The notes under the pieces: generated by a model
The model's input: the letters and a program-made list of their open reading frames with translations, nothing else
The model's database searches: none
What the model was told of the DNA's origin: nothing
Program-made: the position numbers and the translations under genes
Shown here: piece after piece, positions 44,329-54,764 of the stretch
Layout of the letters: each line of letters starts with the position of its first letter
How positions within the stretch are numbered: position 1 is the first letter of the stretch
DNA from: AP-15 sp963814865
GTDB taxonomy: Bacteria; Pseudomonadota; Alphaproteobacteria; ATCC43930; CGMCC-115725
Assembly (NCBI GenBank): GCA_963814865.1
Contig: CAWFEN010000006.1
Coordinates: 1 to 64,000 of the forward strand
DNA: 64,000 nt
Direction of reading: 5' to 3'

Positions 44329-44730
44329 TCAAGACGGCCGGCCGCCCGCCGGCCCCCGGGTTCCCTCCGGCAGAAACTCGCGGATCTTGGCCAATAGCTG
44401 GCGCGGACTGAACGGCTTGGCGACATAGCCGTCGCAGCCGGCAGCACGGGTTTTCGCTTCGTCGCCGGAGAGCGCGTAGGAGGTGACGGCGATGATCGGC
44501 ACCTGCGCCAGTTCGGGAATGGCACGGATCCGCCGGGTCGCTTCGTAGCCGTCGATCTCGGGCAGCTGGATGTCCATCAGGATCAGGTCGGGCCGCTCCT
44601 TTTGCGCCAGCGCGACGCCTTCGGCGCCGTCGACCGCCTCGATCAGCTCGTAGCCGACGCTGGTCAGCAAATCGCGGACGATGCGGCGATTGTCTTCGGT
44701 GTCTTCGACGACCAGGATGCGCTGGCTCAT
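44329..44730 (-). CDS. Single-domain response regulator (DivK/CheY-like)
   Basis: A 133-residue receiver with no output domain. It has RILVVEDTEDNRRIVRDLL with the acidic pair, phospho-acceptor Asp53 in LILMDIQLPEIDGYE, Thr83 in AVTSYALSGDE and Lys105 in GYVAKPFSP. The LPEIDG stretch is typical of phosphorelay receivers that follow hybrid-like kinases. ATG 44730 overlaps the stop of the kinase gene (ATGA), so it is translationally coupled and is the likely direct target of that kinase. Confidence 0.9.
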   Translation of the reverse strand: MSQRILVVEDTEDNRRIVRDLLTSVGYELIEAVDGAEGVALAQKERPDLILMDIQLPEIDGYEATRRIRAIPELAQVPIIAVTSYALSGDEAKTRAAGCDGYVAKPFSPRQLLAKIREFLPEGTRGPAGGRPS

Positions 44731-47700
44731 GCCGCTTCCTCCATCGCATCGACATGGACGGGCAATACGACCCGGAAAGTCGAGCCGCGGCCGAGCGCCG
44801 ATTCGACCGCGATCGTGCCGCCCTGCATCTCGACCATGCGCTTCGAGATCGCCAGGCCCAGGCCGGTGCCACCCTTCTTACGGGTGTTTGAATTGTCGAT
44901 CTGCTGAAATTCGCCGAAGATGCGGTCCTGGTCGGCGTCGGCGATGCCGGGCCCGGTGTCGCGCACGCTGAGCACGAATTGGCCGGTCTCGAGCGCGGCG
45001 CGGATCTCGACCTCGCCCTCGTCGGTGAATTTGATCGCATTGCCGACGAGGTTGAGGAGCACCTGCGAGAGGCGCCGGGCGTCGCCATGGCCCATCGGCA
45101 TCGGCTCCGCTACCGTGGCGGTGAACTTCAGCCCCTTGGCGGCGGCGAGCGGCTCGGTCGCGGTCACCACCGTGCTCACCAGCTCGGGCAGGCTGTAATC
45201 CTCGATCGTCAGGGCCAGCTGGCCGGCCTCGATCTTGGCCAGATCGAGCACATCGTTGATCAATGCCAGCAAATGCTTGCCGTTGTTTTGCACGCGTTCG
45301 AGAACGCCTTGCGCCTTCTCCGGCAATACGCCGTAAATCCCGTCGACCAGCAGTTCCGCATAGCCGAGGATCGCATTGAGAGGCGTGCGCAGCTCGTGGC
45401 TCATATTGGCGAGGAATTGCGATTTGTGCTGGCTCGCCAGCGCCAACTGCTCGCTCTTATCGGCGATTTCGCGGAACAGCCGCGCATTCTGGATCGCCAG
45501 CACCGACTGGCTCGCCAGGGTCTGCATCAGCCGCACCGTCTCGGCGGGGAATTCGCCGGCTTCGCGGCGCTGCAACACCAGCGCGCCGAAGATCCGCTCG
45601 GGGCCGACCAGGGGCACGATCAGAACCGAGCGCAGGCCGGCGGCGAGGCTCGCTTCGACCAACGGCGTCCTGGGCAGCTCGGCGAGATCAGGCAGCTCGA
45701 CCGGACCGCGTGCCGCTATCGCCTGGCCCATTGCGCTCTCGCTCTCGGCAACGCGCATCTCGCCCACCGAGCGTGCGAGCGCCTCGTCCCAACCCACCGC
45801 CTCGACCAGCCGGAATGCGTGCTCGGCCCGGCTGTAGCGAAAGACGGCCCCGGCATTCGCCCAGGTCACCCCAAGCGAGGCGGTCAGAATCGTCGACAAT
45901 ACAGTGCGCAGGTCGAGCGTCGAGCTGACCGCGCGCCCTACTTCGCCCAGCATCTTCAGCTCTTCGACCGAGCGCCCGAGCTCATCAGTGCGCTGACGCA
46001 GTTCGTTGAACAATCGCGCATTCTCGATCGCGATCACCGCCTGATCGGCAAAGGTCGTGACCAGCGCGATCTGCTTTTCGGTGAACGGCTCGACGGTCGT
46101 ACGTGCCGTGCAAATAACGCCGATCGGGACGCCCTCGCGCAGCAACGGGACACCGAGCATAGTCCGCAGCTGGCCGACACGCGCTTCCTCCTTCAACGCA
46201 TAATCGGGATCACTCATGGCGTCGATGATTTGCACCGGTCGGCCCGCAAGCACCGTACGGCCGACCAACGTATCGGGTCCGGGCCGGATCGCCTGACTGG
46301 CTTCGCGGGAGAGGTATTCCGGTTCGGCCCCAGAACTTACCGCCAGCCGGTAAACGCCGTCCTCCTCGCGTCGAAAGATAAGTCCTTGAGTGTTGCCGCA
46401 GAGCCGTATCGCCGTATCCAGCACCGTCTGCAAGACCGGCTCGAGATCGAAAGTAGATTGGCTGATGACCTTGAGCACGTCGCTGGTCGCAGTCTGGTAT
46501 TCCAGCAACTCCTGCAGATCGCGCGTGCGCTGGCGCAGTTCGTTGACAAGGCGCGCGTTCTCCATCGCGATCACCGCTTGCGCCGCGAAATTCTGAAGCA
46601 GCGAAATCTGCTTATCGGAGAACGGCCGTACTTCCTGCCGGTAAATGACGATCAAGCCCAGCAAGACATCATCTTTCGAGAGCGCCACAGTGAGTTGCGT
46701 TCGGATGCCGCCGGCGTTGATCACCTCGCGAAATCCAGGCGACGTGTCGTAAGAGGCGTCTTTAAGGACATCCGGAATGTGTATACAGCGCTCGCCTTTT
46801 AGGATTCGCTCGAAGGGTGAGTCTGGCACGGCCAATACCGCGCCGCGTTGGTATATGTACTCGCCGAAACCTGGCTCGCCGTGAAATGCGACCGGGTGGA
46901 AGCGCTGCCCGTCATACGTCCACAAATGGCCATAAACCGCTTCGCAGAGCGTCGTAGCCTTGCCGAGCATTGCGTCGAAGACCGGCGCGAGTTCGCCGGG
47001 CGAGGAGTTGATGACCTGCAATACCTCGGCAGTCGCGGTCTGCTGCTCCAGTGCCTCGCGCGTCTCGGTCAACAGCCGCGCATTCTCCATCGCGATCTCA
47101 GCCTGTGCTCCAAAATTTTGCAGCAGAGCGATGTGTTTTTCGGAAAACGGCTGCGCCTCCTCTCGGTAGATGATGATCACGCCCTGAACGGCATCGCCCT
47201 TGCGAAGCGCGATGCCAAGGGTGCAACGAACGCCCGCCAACTCCACCAGCGCGTGCCGCACCGGATCGCCCGCGCGGTACGCCTCGTCATCGATCAGGTC
47301 GGGGATGTGCACAATGCGCTCGCCGCGCAGCACACGCCCATGTGTCGTCGCGGGACCGGGGCGATAAGGCCCGTGGCTGAAAACCTCAGCAAAGCGCGGA
47401 TCGACATTGCGCAACACCGGCGCCGCGAACGCGTCGCCGTCGCAGGTCCACAGGCCACCGAATTTCGCTTCGCAAAGTTCGATTGCCTTTTCGAGCATTG
47501 CGTCGAACACCGGGGCGAGGTCGCCCGGCGAGGAGTTGATGACCTGCAATACCTCGGCGGTCGCGGTCTGTTGCTCCAACGCCTCGCGCGTCTCGGTCAA
47601 CAGCCGCGCGTTCTCCATCGCGATCACCGCCTGCGCCGCGAAGTTTTCGAGGAGCGCGATCTCCTTGTCCGAGAACGGGCGCACTTCCTTGCGCGCTGAG

Positions 47701-48704
47701 GCGATCATCCCGAGCAACCGCCCATCGCGCCGCAAGGGCACGCACAGCAACGTCTGGTGGGCCTCGTCCGCGGCCGGGTCCTCTTTGAACACCTTGGAGA
47801 AATCGGCCGCCGAGAGATCGGCGATGTGCGTGAGGCGCTCGCCGGCGATCAGCGGCCGGGTCGCCGGGTTGTCGGCGCCCGGATAGCCGCGCCGCACCTG
47901 CTCGGCGAAGGCATCAGACAGGCCGTATGTCGCGACGGCCCGGAAATTCGTGCCGTCGTACAGCTCCAAATCGCCATACTCGACCCCGCACAGGCGCATC
48001 GCCTTTTCGAGGATCGCGTCGAACACCGGCGCGAGATCGCCTGGCGACGAATTGATGACCTGCAACACCTCGGCGGTCGCGGTCTGCTGCTCCAGCGCCT
48101 CGCGGGTCTCGGTCAACAGCCGCGCATTCTCCATCGCAATGACCGCCTGCGCCGCGAAATTCTGCAACAGCGCGATCTGCTTGTCGGTAAAGGGATGAAC
48201 TTCGGTTCGGTAAATGTTGAAGCAGCCGATAACTGCGCCTTCCTTTCTGAGCGCGACCCATATCGCAGTTCGCGCACCTACTTCCTCCACTAGCGCCCGG
48301 CGGCCGACGCCGGAGATCGGTTCTTCTGCGAGATCCTCGATCTGGACGACCGCTTCACCGGCAGCGAGGCGCGCCACCGCGGTGCCAGGCAGCCGTGGTC
48401 GAAGGCTGCGAAAGCGCTCAGGCCTAGGAAGATTACGACTCGCAACAACGCTATGGCCATCGCCCTCAAAGAGAGCCAAGAGGCCAAGTGCTGCGTCGCA
48501 GAGGTGCAGGGCCTTCTCGAGAATCGCGTCAAACACCGGAGTGAGATCGCCGGGCGAGGAATTGATGACCTGCAATACTTCGGCGGCCGCGGCCTGCTGT
48601 GCACGCGTTTCGTCAAGTTCGGCACGGCAAACCTCAAGCTGGCGCCGCAGCTCGGCATTTTCGCCCTCTAGCGCCGCCGCCCTCTCGTCCAGCATCGTCG
48701 CCAC
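44727..48704 (-). CDS. Multi-GAF sensor histidine kinase
   Basis: A 1325-residue cytosolic kinase. A short coiled coil is followed by six GAF domains, each introduced by a linker like TATAEVLQVINSSPGDLAPV and closed by FAAQAVIAMENARLLTETRE. The kinase core has the phospho-acceptor His in FLANMSHELRTPLNAILGYA (about residue 1100), N-box LLNLVGNAIKFTDEGEVEIR and G-boxes VRDTGPGIADADQDRIFGEF and GGTGLGLAISKRMVEMQGG. There are no membrane segments. The start is GTG 48704 with AGGGAG upstream. The downstream receiver and receiver-cyclase probably form its output. Confidence 0.92.
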   Translation of the reverse strand: MATMLDERAAALEGENAELRRQLEVCRAELDETRAQQAAAAEVLQVINSSPGDLTPVFDAILEKALHLCDAALGLLALFEGDGHSVVASRNLPRPERFRSLRPRLPGTAVARLAAGEAVVQIEDLAEEPISGVGRRALVEEVGARTAIWVALRKEGAVIGCFNIYRTEVHPFTDKQIALLQNFAAQAVIAMENARLLTETREALEQQTATAEVLQVINSSPGDLAPVFDAILEKAMRLCGVEYGDLELYDGTNFRAVATYGLSDAFAEQVRRGYPGADNPATRPLIAGERLTHIADLSAADFSKVFKEDPAADEAHQTLLCVPLRRDGRLLGMIASARKEVRPFSDKEIALLENFAAQAVIAMENARLLTETREALEQQTATAEVLQVINSSPGDLAPVFDAMLEKAIELCEAKFGGLWTCDGDAFAAPVLRNVDPRFAEVFSHGPYRPGPATTHGRVLRGERIVHIPDLIDDEAYRAGDPVRHALVELAGVRCTLGIALRKGDAVQGVIIIYREEAQPFSEKHIALLQNFGAQAEIAMENARLLTETREALEQQTATAEVLQVINSSPGELAPVFDAMLGKATTLCEAVYGHLWTYDGQRFHPVAFHGEPGFGEYIYQRGAVLAVPDSPFERILKGERCIHIPDVLKDASYDTSPGFREVINAGGIRTQLTVALSKDDVLLGLIVIYRQEVRPFSDKQISLLQNFAAQAVIAMENARLVNELRQRTRDLQELLEYQTATSDVLKVISQSTFDLEPVLQTVLDTAIRLCGNTQGLIFRREEDGVYRLAVSSGAEPEYLSREASQAIRPGPDTLVGRTVLAGRPVQIIDAMSDPDYALKEEARVGQLRTMLGVPLLREGVPIGVICTARTTVEPFTEKQIALVTTFADQAVIAIENARLFNELRQRTDELGRSVEELKMLGEVGRAVSSTLDLRTVLSTILTASLGVTWANAGAVFRYSRAEHAFRLVEAVGWDEALARSVGEMRVAESESAMGQAIAARGPVELPDLAELPRTPLVEASLAAGLRSVLIVPLVGPERIFGALVLQRREAGEFPAETVRLMQTLASQSVLAIQNARLFREIADKSEQLALASQHKSQFLANMSHELRTPLNAILGYAELLVDGIYGVLPEKAQGVLERVQNNGKHLLALINDVLDLAKIEAGQLALTIEDYSLPELVSTVVTATEPLAAAKGLKFTATVAEPMPMGHGDARRLSQVLLNLVGNAIKFTDEGEVEIRAALETGQFVLSVRDTGPGIADADQDRIFGEFQQIDNSNTRKKGGTGLGLAISKRMVEMQGGTIAVESALGRGSTFRVVLPVHVDAMEEAA
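46999..48607 (-). repeat. Four direct repeats in the kinase GAF linkers
   Basis: On the plus strand, blocks starting with or close to GATGACCTGCAATACCTCGG recur near 47010, 47537, 48055 and 48563, spaced by about 510-530 bases, one per GAF domain. The first three continue as near-identical DNA for about 100 bases through the TCTCGGTCAACAGCCGCGC section. They record tandem duplication of the GAF unit and are potential recombination or assembly-collapse points. Confidence 0.8.
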
Positions 48705-48803
48705 GCCGGTTCGCTCCCTGTTCTGGGGGTCCCTAGTTTAATCGCGACCCCGCGGATCATGCACCATTGTTGACCACGTAGCTCCTGGAGGCTACTCAAG
48801 CTC

Positions 48804-49091
48804 ATGCACAAGGTCGGCCTGAAGACCCTGAAGAACAAGCTCAGCGAATACGTCCGGCTAGCCGCGGCGGGCGAGACCGTGGTGATCACCGACCGCGGCC
48901 GGCCGATTGCGGAAATTGGCCCGCCGCATCGACCGCCGGAGTCGGTCATCGAGCGGGGCATTCGCGAGGGCTGGATCAGACCGGCGGTGCGCGGGCCAGA
49001 TTGGCCGCCCAAACCGACGCCGATCGAAGGCTACACGCTCAAACAGCTACTCGCCGATCTTGACGAAGACCGGAAAGACTCCTGGTGCTGA
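48804..49091 (+). CDS. Antitoxin of the Phd/YefM type
   Basis: A 95-residue protein. Its N-terminal half, VGLKTLKNKLSEYVRLAAAG followed by ETVVITDRGRPIAEIGP, is the Phd/YefM DNA-binding and dimerisation fold. The C-terminal part (EGYTLKQLLADLDEDRKDSW) would wrap the toxin. Its stop overlaps the toxin's GTG start by seven bases. Such antitoxins repress their own operon with the toxin as corepressor. Confidence 0.88.
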   Translation: MHKVGLKTLKNKLSEYVRLAAAGETVVITDRGRPIAEIGPPHRPPESVIERGIREGWIRPAVRGPDWPPKPTPIEGYTLKQLLADLDEDRKDSWC

Positions 49092-49474
49092 CCTACATCG
49101 ATTCCTCGGTCGCACTCGCCCACCTCTTTGCCGAGCCGCGGCAGCCTCGCCCGGATATTTGGGATCGGCGGTCGGCATCGAGCCGGCTGCTTGAATACGA
49201 AATCTGGACCCGCATCCACGCACGCCGTCCGCCTCTGGCGGACACCACGAGCGTGAAAGCGCTCCTCTCCGGCACCGAATTGATCGATCCAAGCAGCCGC
49301 GTGTTGGCTCGCGCCCTGGAGCCCTGGACTACCGCGATCCGCACGCTCGACGCGCTGCATCTGGCTACCGCCGATTATCTGCGTCGGCAAGGCGAGCCGG
49401 TGGAGCTGGCAAGCTTCGACAACCGTCTCTTGGCTGCGGCACAGGCGTTGGGCTTCCCGTTTGCTGCGCTCTGA
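49085..49474 (+). CDS. PIN-domain toxin (VapC type)
   Basis: A 129-residue PIN ribonuclease. LTYIDSSVALAHLF carries the first metal Asp, SSRLLEYEIWTR the conserved Glu, IRTLDALHLATADYLRR the second Asp cluster, and ELASFDNRLLAAAQALGF the last acidic residue. All four acidic positions appear intact, so it should be active. The start is GTG 49085, overlapping the antitoxin. VapC toxins cleave tRNA or rRNA; the target here is unknown. Confidence 0.9.
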   Translation: MLTYIDSSVALAHLFAEPRQPRPDIWDRRSASSRLLEYEIWTRIHARRPPLADTTSVKALLSGTELIDPSSRVLARALEPWTTAIRTLDALHLATADYLRRQGEPVELASFDNRLLAAAQALGFPFAAL

Positions 49475-49540
49475 CCGTCGCGCTTCGGGGCTGACGTACG
49501 CGTTGATCCCGAGCGCCGGCCGGCCTATGTACCGCCTCGC

Positions 49541-51343
<1,803 letters not shown>

Positions 51344-51445
51344 CCCGCGCCGGGCCGATGCCCGGACAGCCAAGAGCCCCGCGACCCGGCACCCGGCCGT
51401 CGCCGCGGCCTATGTGGATCGGCGCCCGCTCGCCTGACAAAACTG

Positions 51446-51535
51446 TGGCGGATGGGGTGGGATTCGAACCCACGGTGAACTTGCGCCCACGCCGGTTTTC
51501 AAGACCGGTGCCTTAAACCGCTCGGCCACCCATCC
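51446..51535 (-). tRNA. tRNA-Ser(UGA)
   Basis: Read on the minus strand, GGATGGG (5') pairs with CCCATCC before GCCA at the 3' end, with CCA encoded. The anticodon stem-loop CCGGTCTTGAAAACCGG carries anticodon TGA. A long variable arm (GTGGGCGCAAGTTCACC region) and the T-arm GTGGGTTCGAATCCCAC complete a type II serine tRNA of 90 bases including CCA. Confidence 0.95.
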
Positions 51536-51622
51536 AAAGGATTGAAATCAACGGGTTGGTACAGCAGCGGCCCAGAACATCGCACGAACCACCCAACCCT
51601 GCCGCCCGATCTTGCCGCCCGA

Positions 51623-52590
51623 TCAGCCTTTTAGGTGCGGCCGAAGGGCTGCGTCAATCCGATTGACTGCGTCCTCCTGCATTCCCGGCAGTGAGTGGCT
51701 GTATCGGTCCAAGGTGATGACCACCGAGGCGTGGCCGGCGCGCTCGCTGACGATCTTGACGTTGACGCCGGCAGCGAGCAGGTGGCTGAGATGGGTGTGG
51801 CGCAGACTATGCAGATGGATATCGAAGCCTGCGCGCCGCGCCAGCGCGGTGAAAGTCTTGGTGACTCGGCGTGGGCTCAAGGGCGCGCCGTCCGCTTCGC
51901 AGCACACCAGATCGGTATCGAGCCACATCGAGCCCGCCCGCAGCCGTTCCTCGCCCTGGCGTGCGCGGTGCAGCCGCAACAATTCGATCGTGAAGGGCAC
52001 GAGCGGGAGGCGCCGCCGGCTGCGCGCGGTTTTGGGTTCCTTGAAAACGAGACCTTCCGCTTTCGTTTCCTCCAAGGTGCAGGCGACCGATAACATCCCC
52101 TGGTCAAGATCCAGGTCGTGCCACCGTAGCCCCAGGATTTCGCCGCGTCGCAACCCGGTCGTCGCCGCGATCAGCACCACCGGTAAATCCGCTCGCCCTC
52201 GACTGCCTGCAACAGCGCCCGGTCTGCGCCTGGTCAAGAACTTCATTTCGGTGGCTTAGTCCGGGGCGCATTGACCCGCTTCGCCGGATTGTCGTCGAGC
52301 AGCTTAAGCCGCCACGCCTGCTGCAACGCCAGCGACAGCACCCGGTGAATATGCCGGACCGTCATCGCCGATAGCGGCGGCAGCGTCAGGATCGACCCGT
52401 CGCGCCGCACGCGGCGCCGGCGCGAGCGCAGGGTGTCGAGATAATAGGCGTTGATCTCGGGCGCGGCGAGGCGGCGCAGGCGCCAGGTGCCGAAAGCTGG
52501 GACCAAATGCTTGCGCGTGATTTCGGCGTAACGCTCGTACGTCTTGCTGCTGACCTGGCCTTGGGCGTGCTCCACGAGCCATTTTTCCGG
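51623..52590 (-). pseudogene. Tyrosine recombinase/integrase, frameshifted and 5'-truncated
   Basis: The core-binding part (EKWLVEHAQGQVSSKTYERY, AFGTWRLRRLAAPEINAYYL, ALQQAWRLKLLDDNPAKRV) is in one frame. It stops near 52245, where VLDQAQTG and LLQAVEGER can be read only by changing frame. The catalytic domain then follows in another: VLIAATTGLRRGEILGLRWH (Arg I), HLHSLRHTHLSHLLAAGVNV (HxLR) and GHASVVITLDRYSHSLPG with the nucleophile Tyr. All catalytic residues survive but at least two indels break the frame. The N-terminal arm-binding domain is absent; at about 52585 the sequence turns into an amidase fragment on the other strand. It is a phage or genomic-island remnant. Confidence 0.82.
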
Positions 52591-52768
52591 CTATCCGGCG
52601 ATCTCGGTCTGCGCCGGGCTCGGCGAGGGGGGATTGCCGGTGGCGATCCAGCTCGTCGGCAAGCCGTTTCAGGAGCCGGCCTTGTTCCGCATCGCCGACG
52701 CCTTTGAAAAGGCCACGACCTTCCGGGACAAACGTCCGGCGATGACCGTCAACACAGCCCTTGCGTGA
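52586..52768 (+). pseudogene. Amidase C-terminal fragment
   Basis: SGYPAISVCAGLGEGGLPVA, IQLVGKPFQEPALFRIADAF and EKATTFRDKRPAM match the end of amidase-signature enzymes (GatA-like). Only about 60 residues remain, ending at TGA 52766-52768. The Ser-Ser-Lys catalytic core is missing; the upstream DNA is the integrase remnant on the opposite strand. The gene was probably cut by insertion or deletion at the element's edge. Confidence 0.8.
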
Positions 52769-52911
52769 CCGGACGAGAGCAATTTGCAAAGTGTTTTCGA
52801 CCTCAAAAAAATCAGGATTGAACTCTGAAGCGAGGGATCAAAGGCTAAACTCCATCAAACTGGCCGAGCATAAGGAATATTAACACATCACGTGCGCCCG
52901 CCGGATCAGTT

Positions 52912-53388
52912 CTACCGTATGCGGCCCACAGCCGTCAAGTCGCCAAGGGGAATATAACAATAATAGGGAAATATATCCTTTTTTTTGCCGCCGGGTGTCA
53001 CATTCAGATAATAACAACCAAACACAAATACCTCGAAGCAGCTATCGGATCGCATCTGACTTACTGCCTCCGGGAATACGAATTCCTTTAAGTCACCGAC
53101 CAATTGCAAGAGGGATTCTACGTCACTCAGGCGGACTCCCGGCATTCCGCACGCCGACAGCCAACTAGAAACATGAAAGTGCACGTCCGCTTGGAACTTT
53201 GCACCCTGACGGAACACACGGATGCCTGCCTTGGCTTCGGAAATATCGCGCGTTGAGCAGCGGATCTCCTTATAGTCAGGCCTTCCTTCTGTCCCCGGCG
53301 GCCAGCTCTCGCACTTCCATGCTCGCGCGGCCGGGGCGAACATGGCGAAAGCGAATACGATCAAGGCACCCAGCGCAACGCTCCTCAT
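52912..53388 (-). CDS. Secreted cysteine-containing protein, unknown function
   Basis: A 158-residue protein starting at ATG 53388 with a Sec signal (VALGALIVFAFAMFAPAARA), then AWKCESWPPGTEG. Cysteines occur in WKCE, IRCST, SACGMPG, DSCFEVFVFGC and YYCY. The middle (SDVESLLQLVGDLKEFVFPE) is helical. I recognise no family. It resembles the neighbouring product at 53454-53864 in order of cysteines and in the pattern C-x3-V-x2-C near the end, so the two are probably paralogues. GC is lower than in most of the window. Confidence 0.6.
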   Translation of the reverse strand: MRSVALGALIVFAFAMFAPAARAWKCESWPPGTEGRPDYKEIRCSTRDISEAKAGIRVFRQGAKFQADVHFHVSSWLSACGMPGVRLSDVESLLQLVGDLKEFVFPEAVSQMRSDSCFEVFVFGCYYLNVTPGGKKKDIFPYYCYIPLGDLTAVGRIR

Positions 53389-53453
53389 GACGTTTCTCCA
53401 TTGCAGGAATAAGCGCCCGCACTCCACTGGCCATAGCGCGGCGCGCCCGCGGA

Positions 53454-53864
53454 TCACTGAGGGCGCGCCGGTTGCACCGTCAACGCCTGCGAACAGTCCT
53501 CCGGGCCGATATCGGCCGCGCGGCAATTGCGAACCGCGATGTCGAGGCACCGACCGGGGAGCAACCTGCTGGCCGCATCCGGAAAGCTGAAGCTCTGCAA
53601 CTCCTGCGGTTTCAGATCGGCCAACGTTTTGTCTGCTTGGGTGCCGGAAAAACCGCATTGCACGAGAGAGCTCGAAAGGCCGAAGGTGACAGCGGCGTCG
53701 CCGATGGGTCTGACGATGAGGCCTGCGTAAGCTTCTTCGCGGGCCGCGGTCGTACACAGGATTGTCCGGCCGAGGCTCCCGTTCCTGCACTCCCATGCTT
53801 GAGCTGGGGGAACGACGAGGCCGATAGCGAGCGCGGAGGCGGCGAGAGAGATGAAGGCGTGCAT
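53454..53864 (-). CDS. Secreted cysteine-containing protein, paralogue of the neighbour
   Basis: A 136-residue protein with a Sec signal (LAASALAIGLVVPPAQA) followed by WECRNGSLGRTILCTTAARE. Further cysteines are in VQCGFSG, GRCLDIAVRNC and EDCSQ. LADLKPQELQSFSFPDAASR aligns with the helical part of the neighbouring protein. Function unknown; disulphides in the periplasm are likely. It lies 65 bases upstream of its paralogue on the same strand, so the pair could be an operon. Confidence 0.6.
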   Translation of the reverse strand: MHAFISLAASALAIGLVVPPAQAWECRNGSLGRTILCTTAAREEAYAGLIVRPIGDAAVTFGLSSSLVQCGFSGTQADKTLADLKPQELQSFSFPDAASRLLPGRCLDIAVRNCRAADIGPEDCSQALTVQPARPQ

Positions 53865-54216
53865 GGCGGGATCTCCCCTGGCCGACGTGGCCGATCGGCG
53901 GCAACTAACGCTGGAGTTTACTGGTCTCTTCGCGTGATGTCAAGCAATGCGTGTCGATTGGCAATCCGCTCGCGATTTCATATAGAAATACGCTATTTTG
54001 GAAAGCCGCCAATCGCTGCTTCTAACAGACTAAATCCGACGGGAGCCGCGACACGCGAATGACCGCGGCCCGGCCAGCTGCGGGGGAGCATGCTGTTCAC
54101 CGATATCCACACCCGGCGCGGTCAATTGGCTCGATGACGCACTGCCGCCGAGCGCGTCGCCGCTGAAATTCGCGCCCGCGGCCCATGCGCTTCTGGTCCA
54201 GGCCGATATGGCGCGG
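53865..54216. other. Intergenic region, no clear gene
   Basis: About 350 bases between the secreted proteins and bacterioferritin. The left half (53930-54010) is AT-rich and may carry the promoter of the secreted-protein pair. Short frames in the right half include a plus-strand stretch reading NWLDDALPPSASPLKF, which could be a gene remnant but is not enough to call. Confidence 0.4.
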
Positions 54217-54693
54217 CTACTCGGCGTGGCCGGATTGCAGCTGAATGTAGTTTTCGAGGCCGATTTTGGGGATCAGGTCGAGCTGGGTCTCGATGAAGTC
54301 GACGTGATCCTCCTCGGCCTCGAGGATCTCGCTGAACAGGTCGCGGGTGACGAAATCGCGCACGGTCTCGCAGTACGCGATACCCTCGCGCAAGGGCGGC
54401 AGCGCGTTCTGCTCGAGCCGCAAGTCGCATTCGAGCACTTCCCGCACGCTCTCGCCGATCAACAGCTTGTCGAGATCCTGCAGATTGGGCAGCCCATCGA
54501 GAAACAGGATGCGCTCGATCAGCTTATCCGCATGCTTCATCTCGTCGATCGACTCGGAATATTCAAAGGCGCCGAGCCTGGTCACGCCCCAATGGCGCAG
54601 CATGCGGGCATGCAGGAAATATTGGTTGATCGCGGTCAGCTCGTTCTTGAGGACCCCGTTCAAGTGCTGCAACACGGTCACATCGCCGCGCAT
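54217..54693 (-). CDS. bfr: Bacterioferritin
   Basis: A 158-residue ferritin-like four-helix protein of exact family length. All ferroxidase ligands are present: Glu18, Glu51, His54, Glu94, Glu127 and His130. The haem-ligand Met52 is in SIDEMKHADKLIERIL. Twenty-four subunits store iron as a mineral and bind haem between dimers. It is downstream of bfd (71 bases) on the same strand, so storage and release are cotranscribed. Confidence 0.96.
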   Translation of the reverse strand: MRGDVTVLQHLNGVLKNELTAINQYFLHARMLRHWGVTRLGAFEYSESIDEMKHADKLIERILFLDGLPNLQDLDKLLIGESVREVLECDLRLEQNALPPLREGIAYCETVRDFVTRDLFSEILEAEEDHVDFIETQLDLIPKIGLENYIQLQSGHAE

Positions 54694-54764
54694 GGTCGCC
54701 TCCCGCAGAACTGACCGGTGTTATGTTGGGGGCGGCGGCGCCCCGCCGCAAGCTCGGCGGCGCG

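Noticed and set aside
46848..48293. Repeated Gln/Arg-rich plus-strand frames opposite the kinase GAF region
   Set aside because: Their repeats are the mirror image of the kinase linkers; no ribosome sites or protein-like composition.
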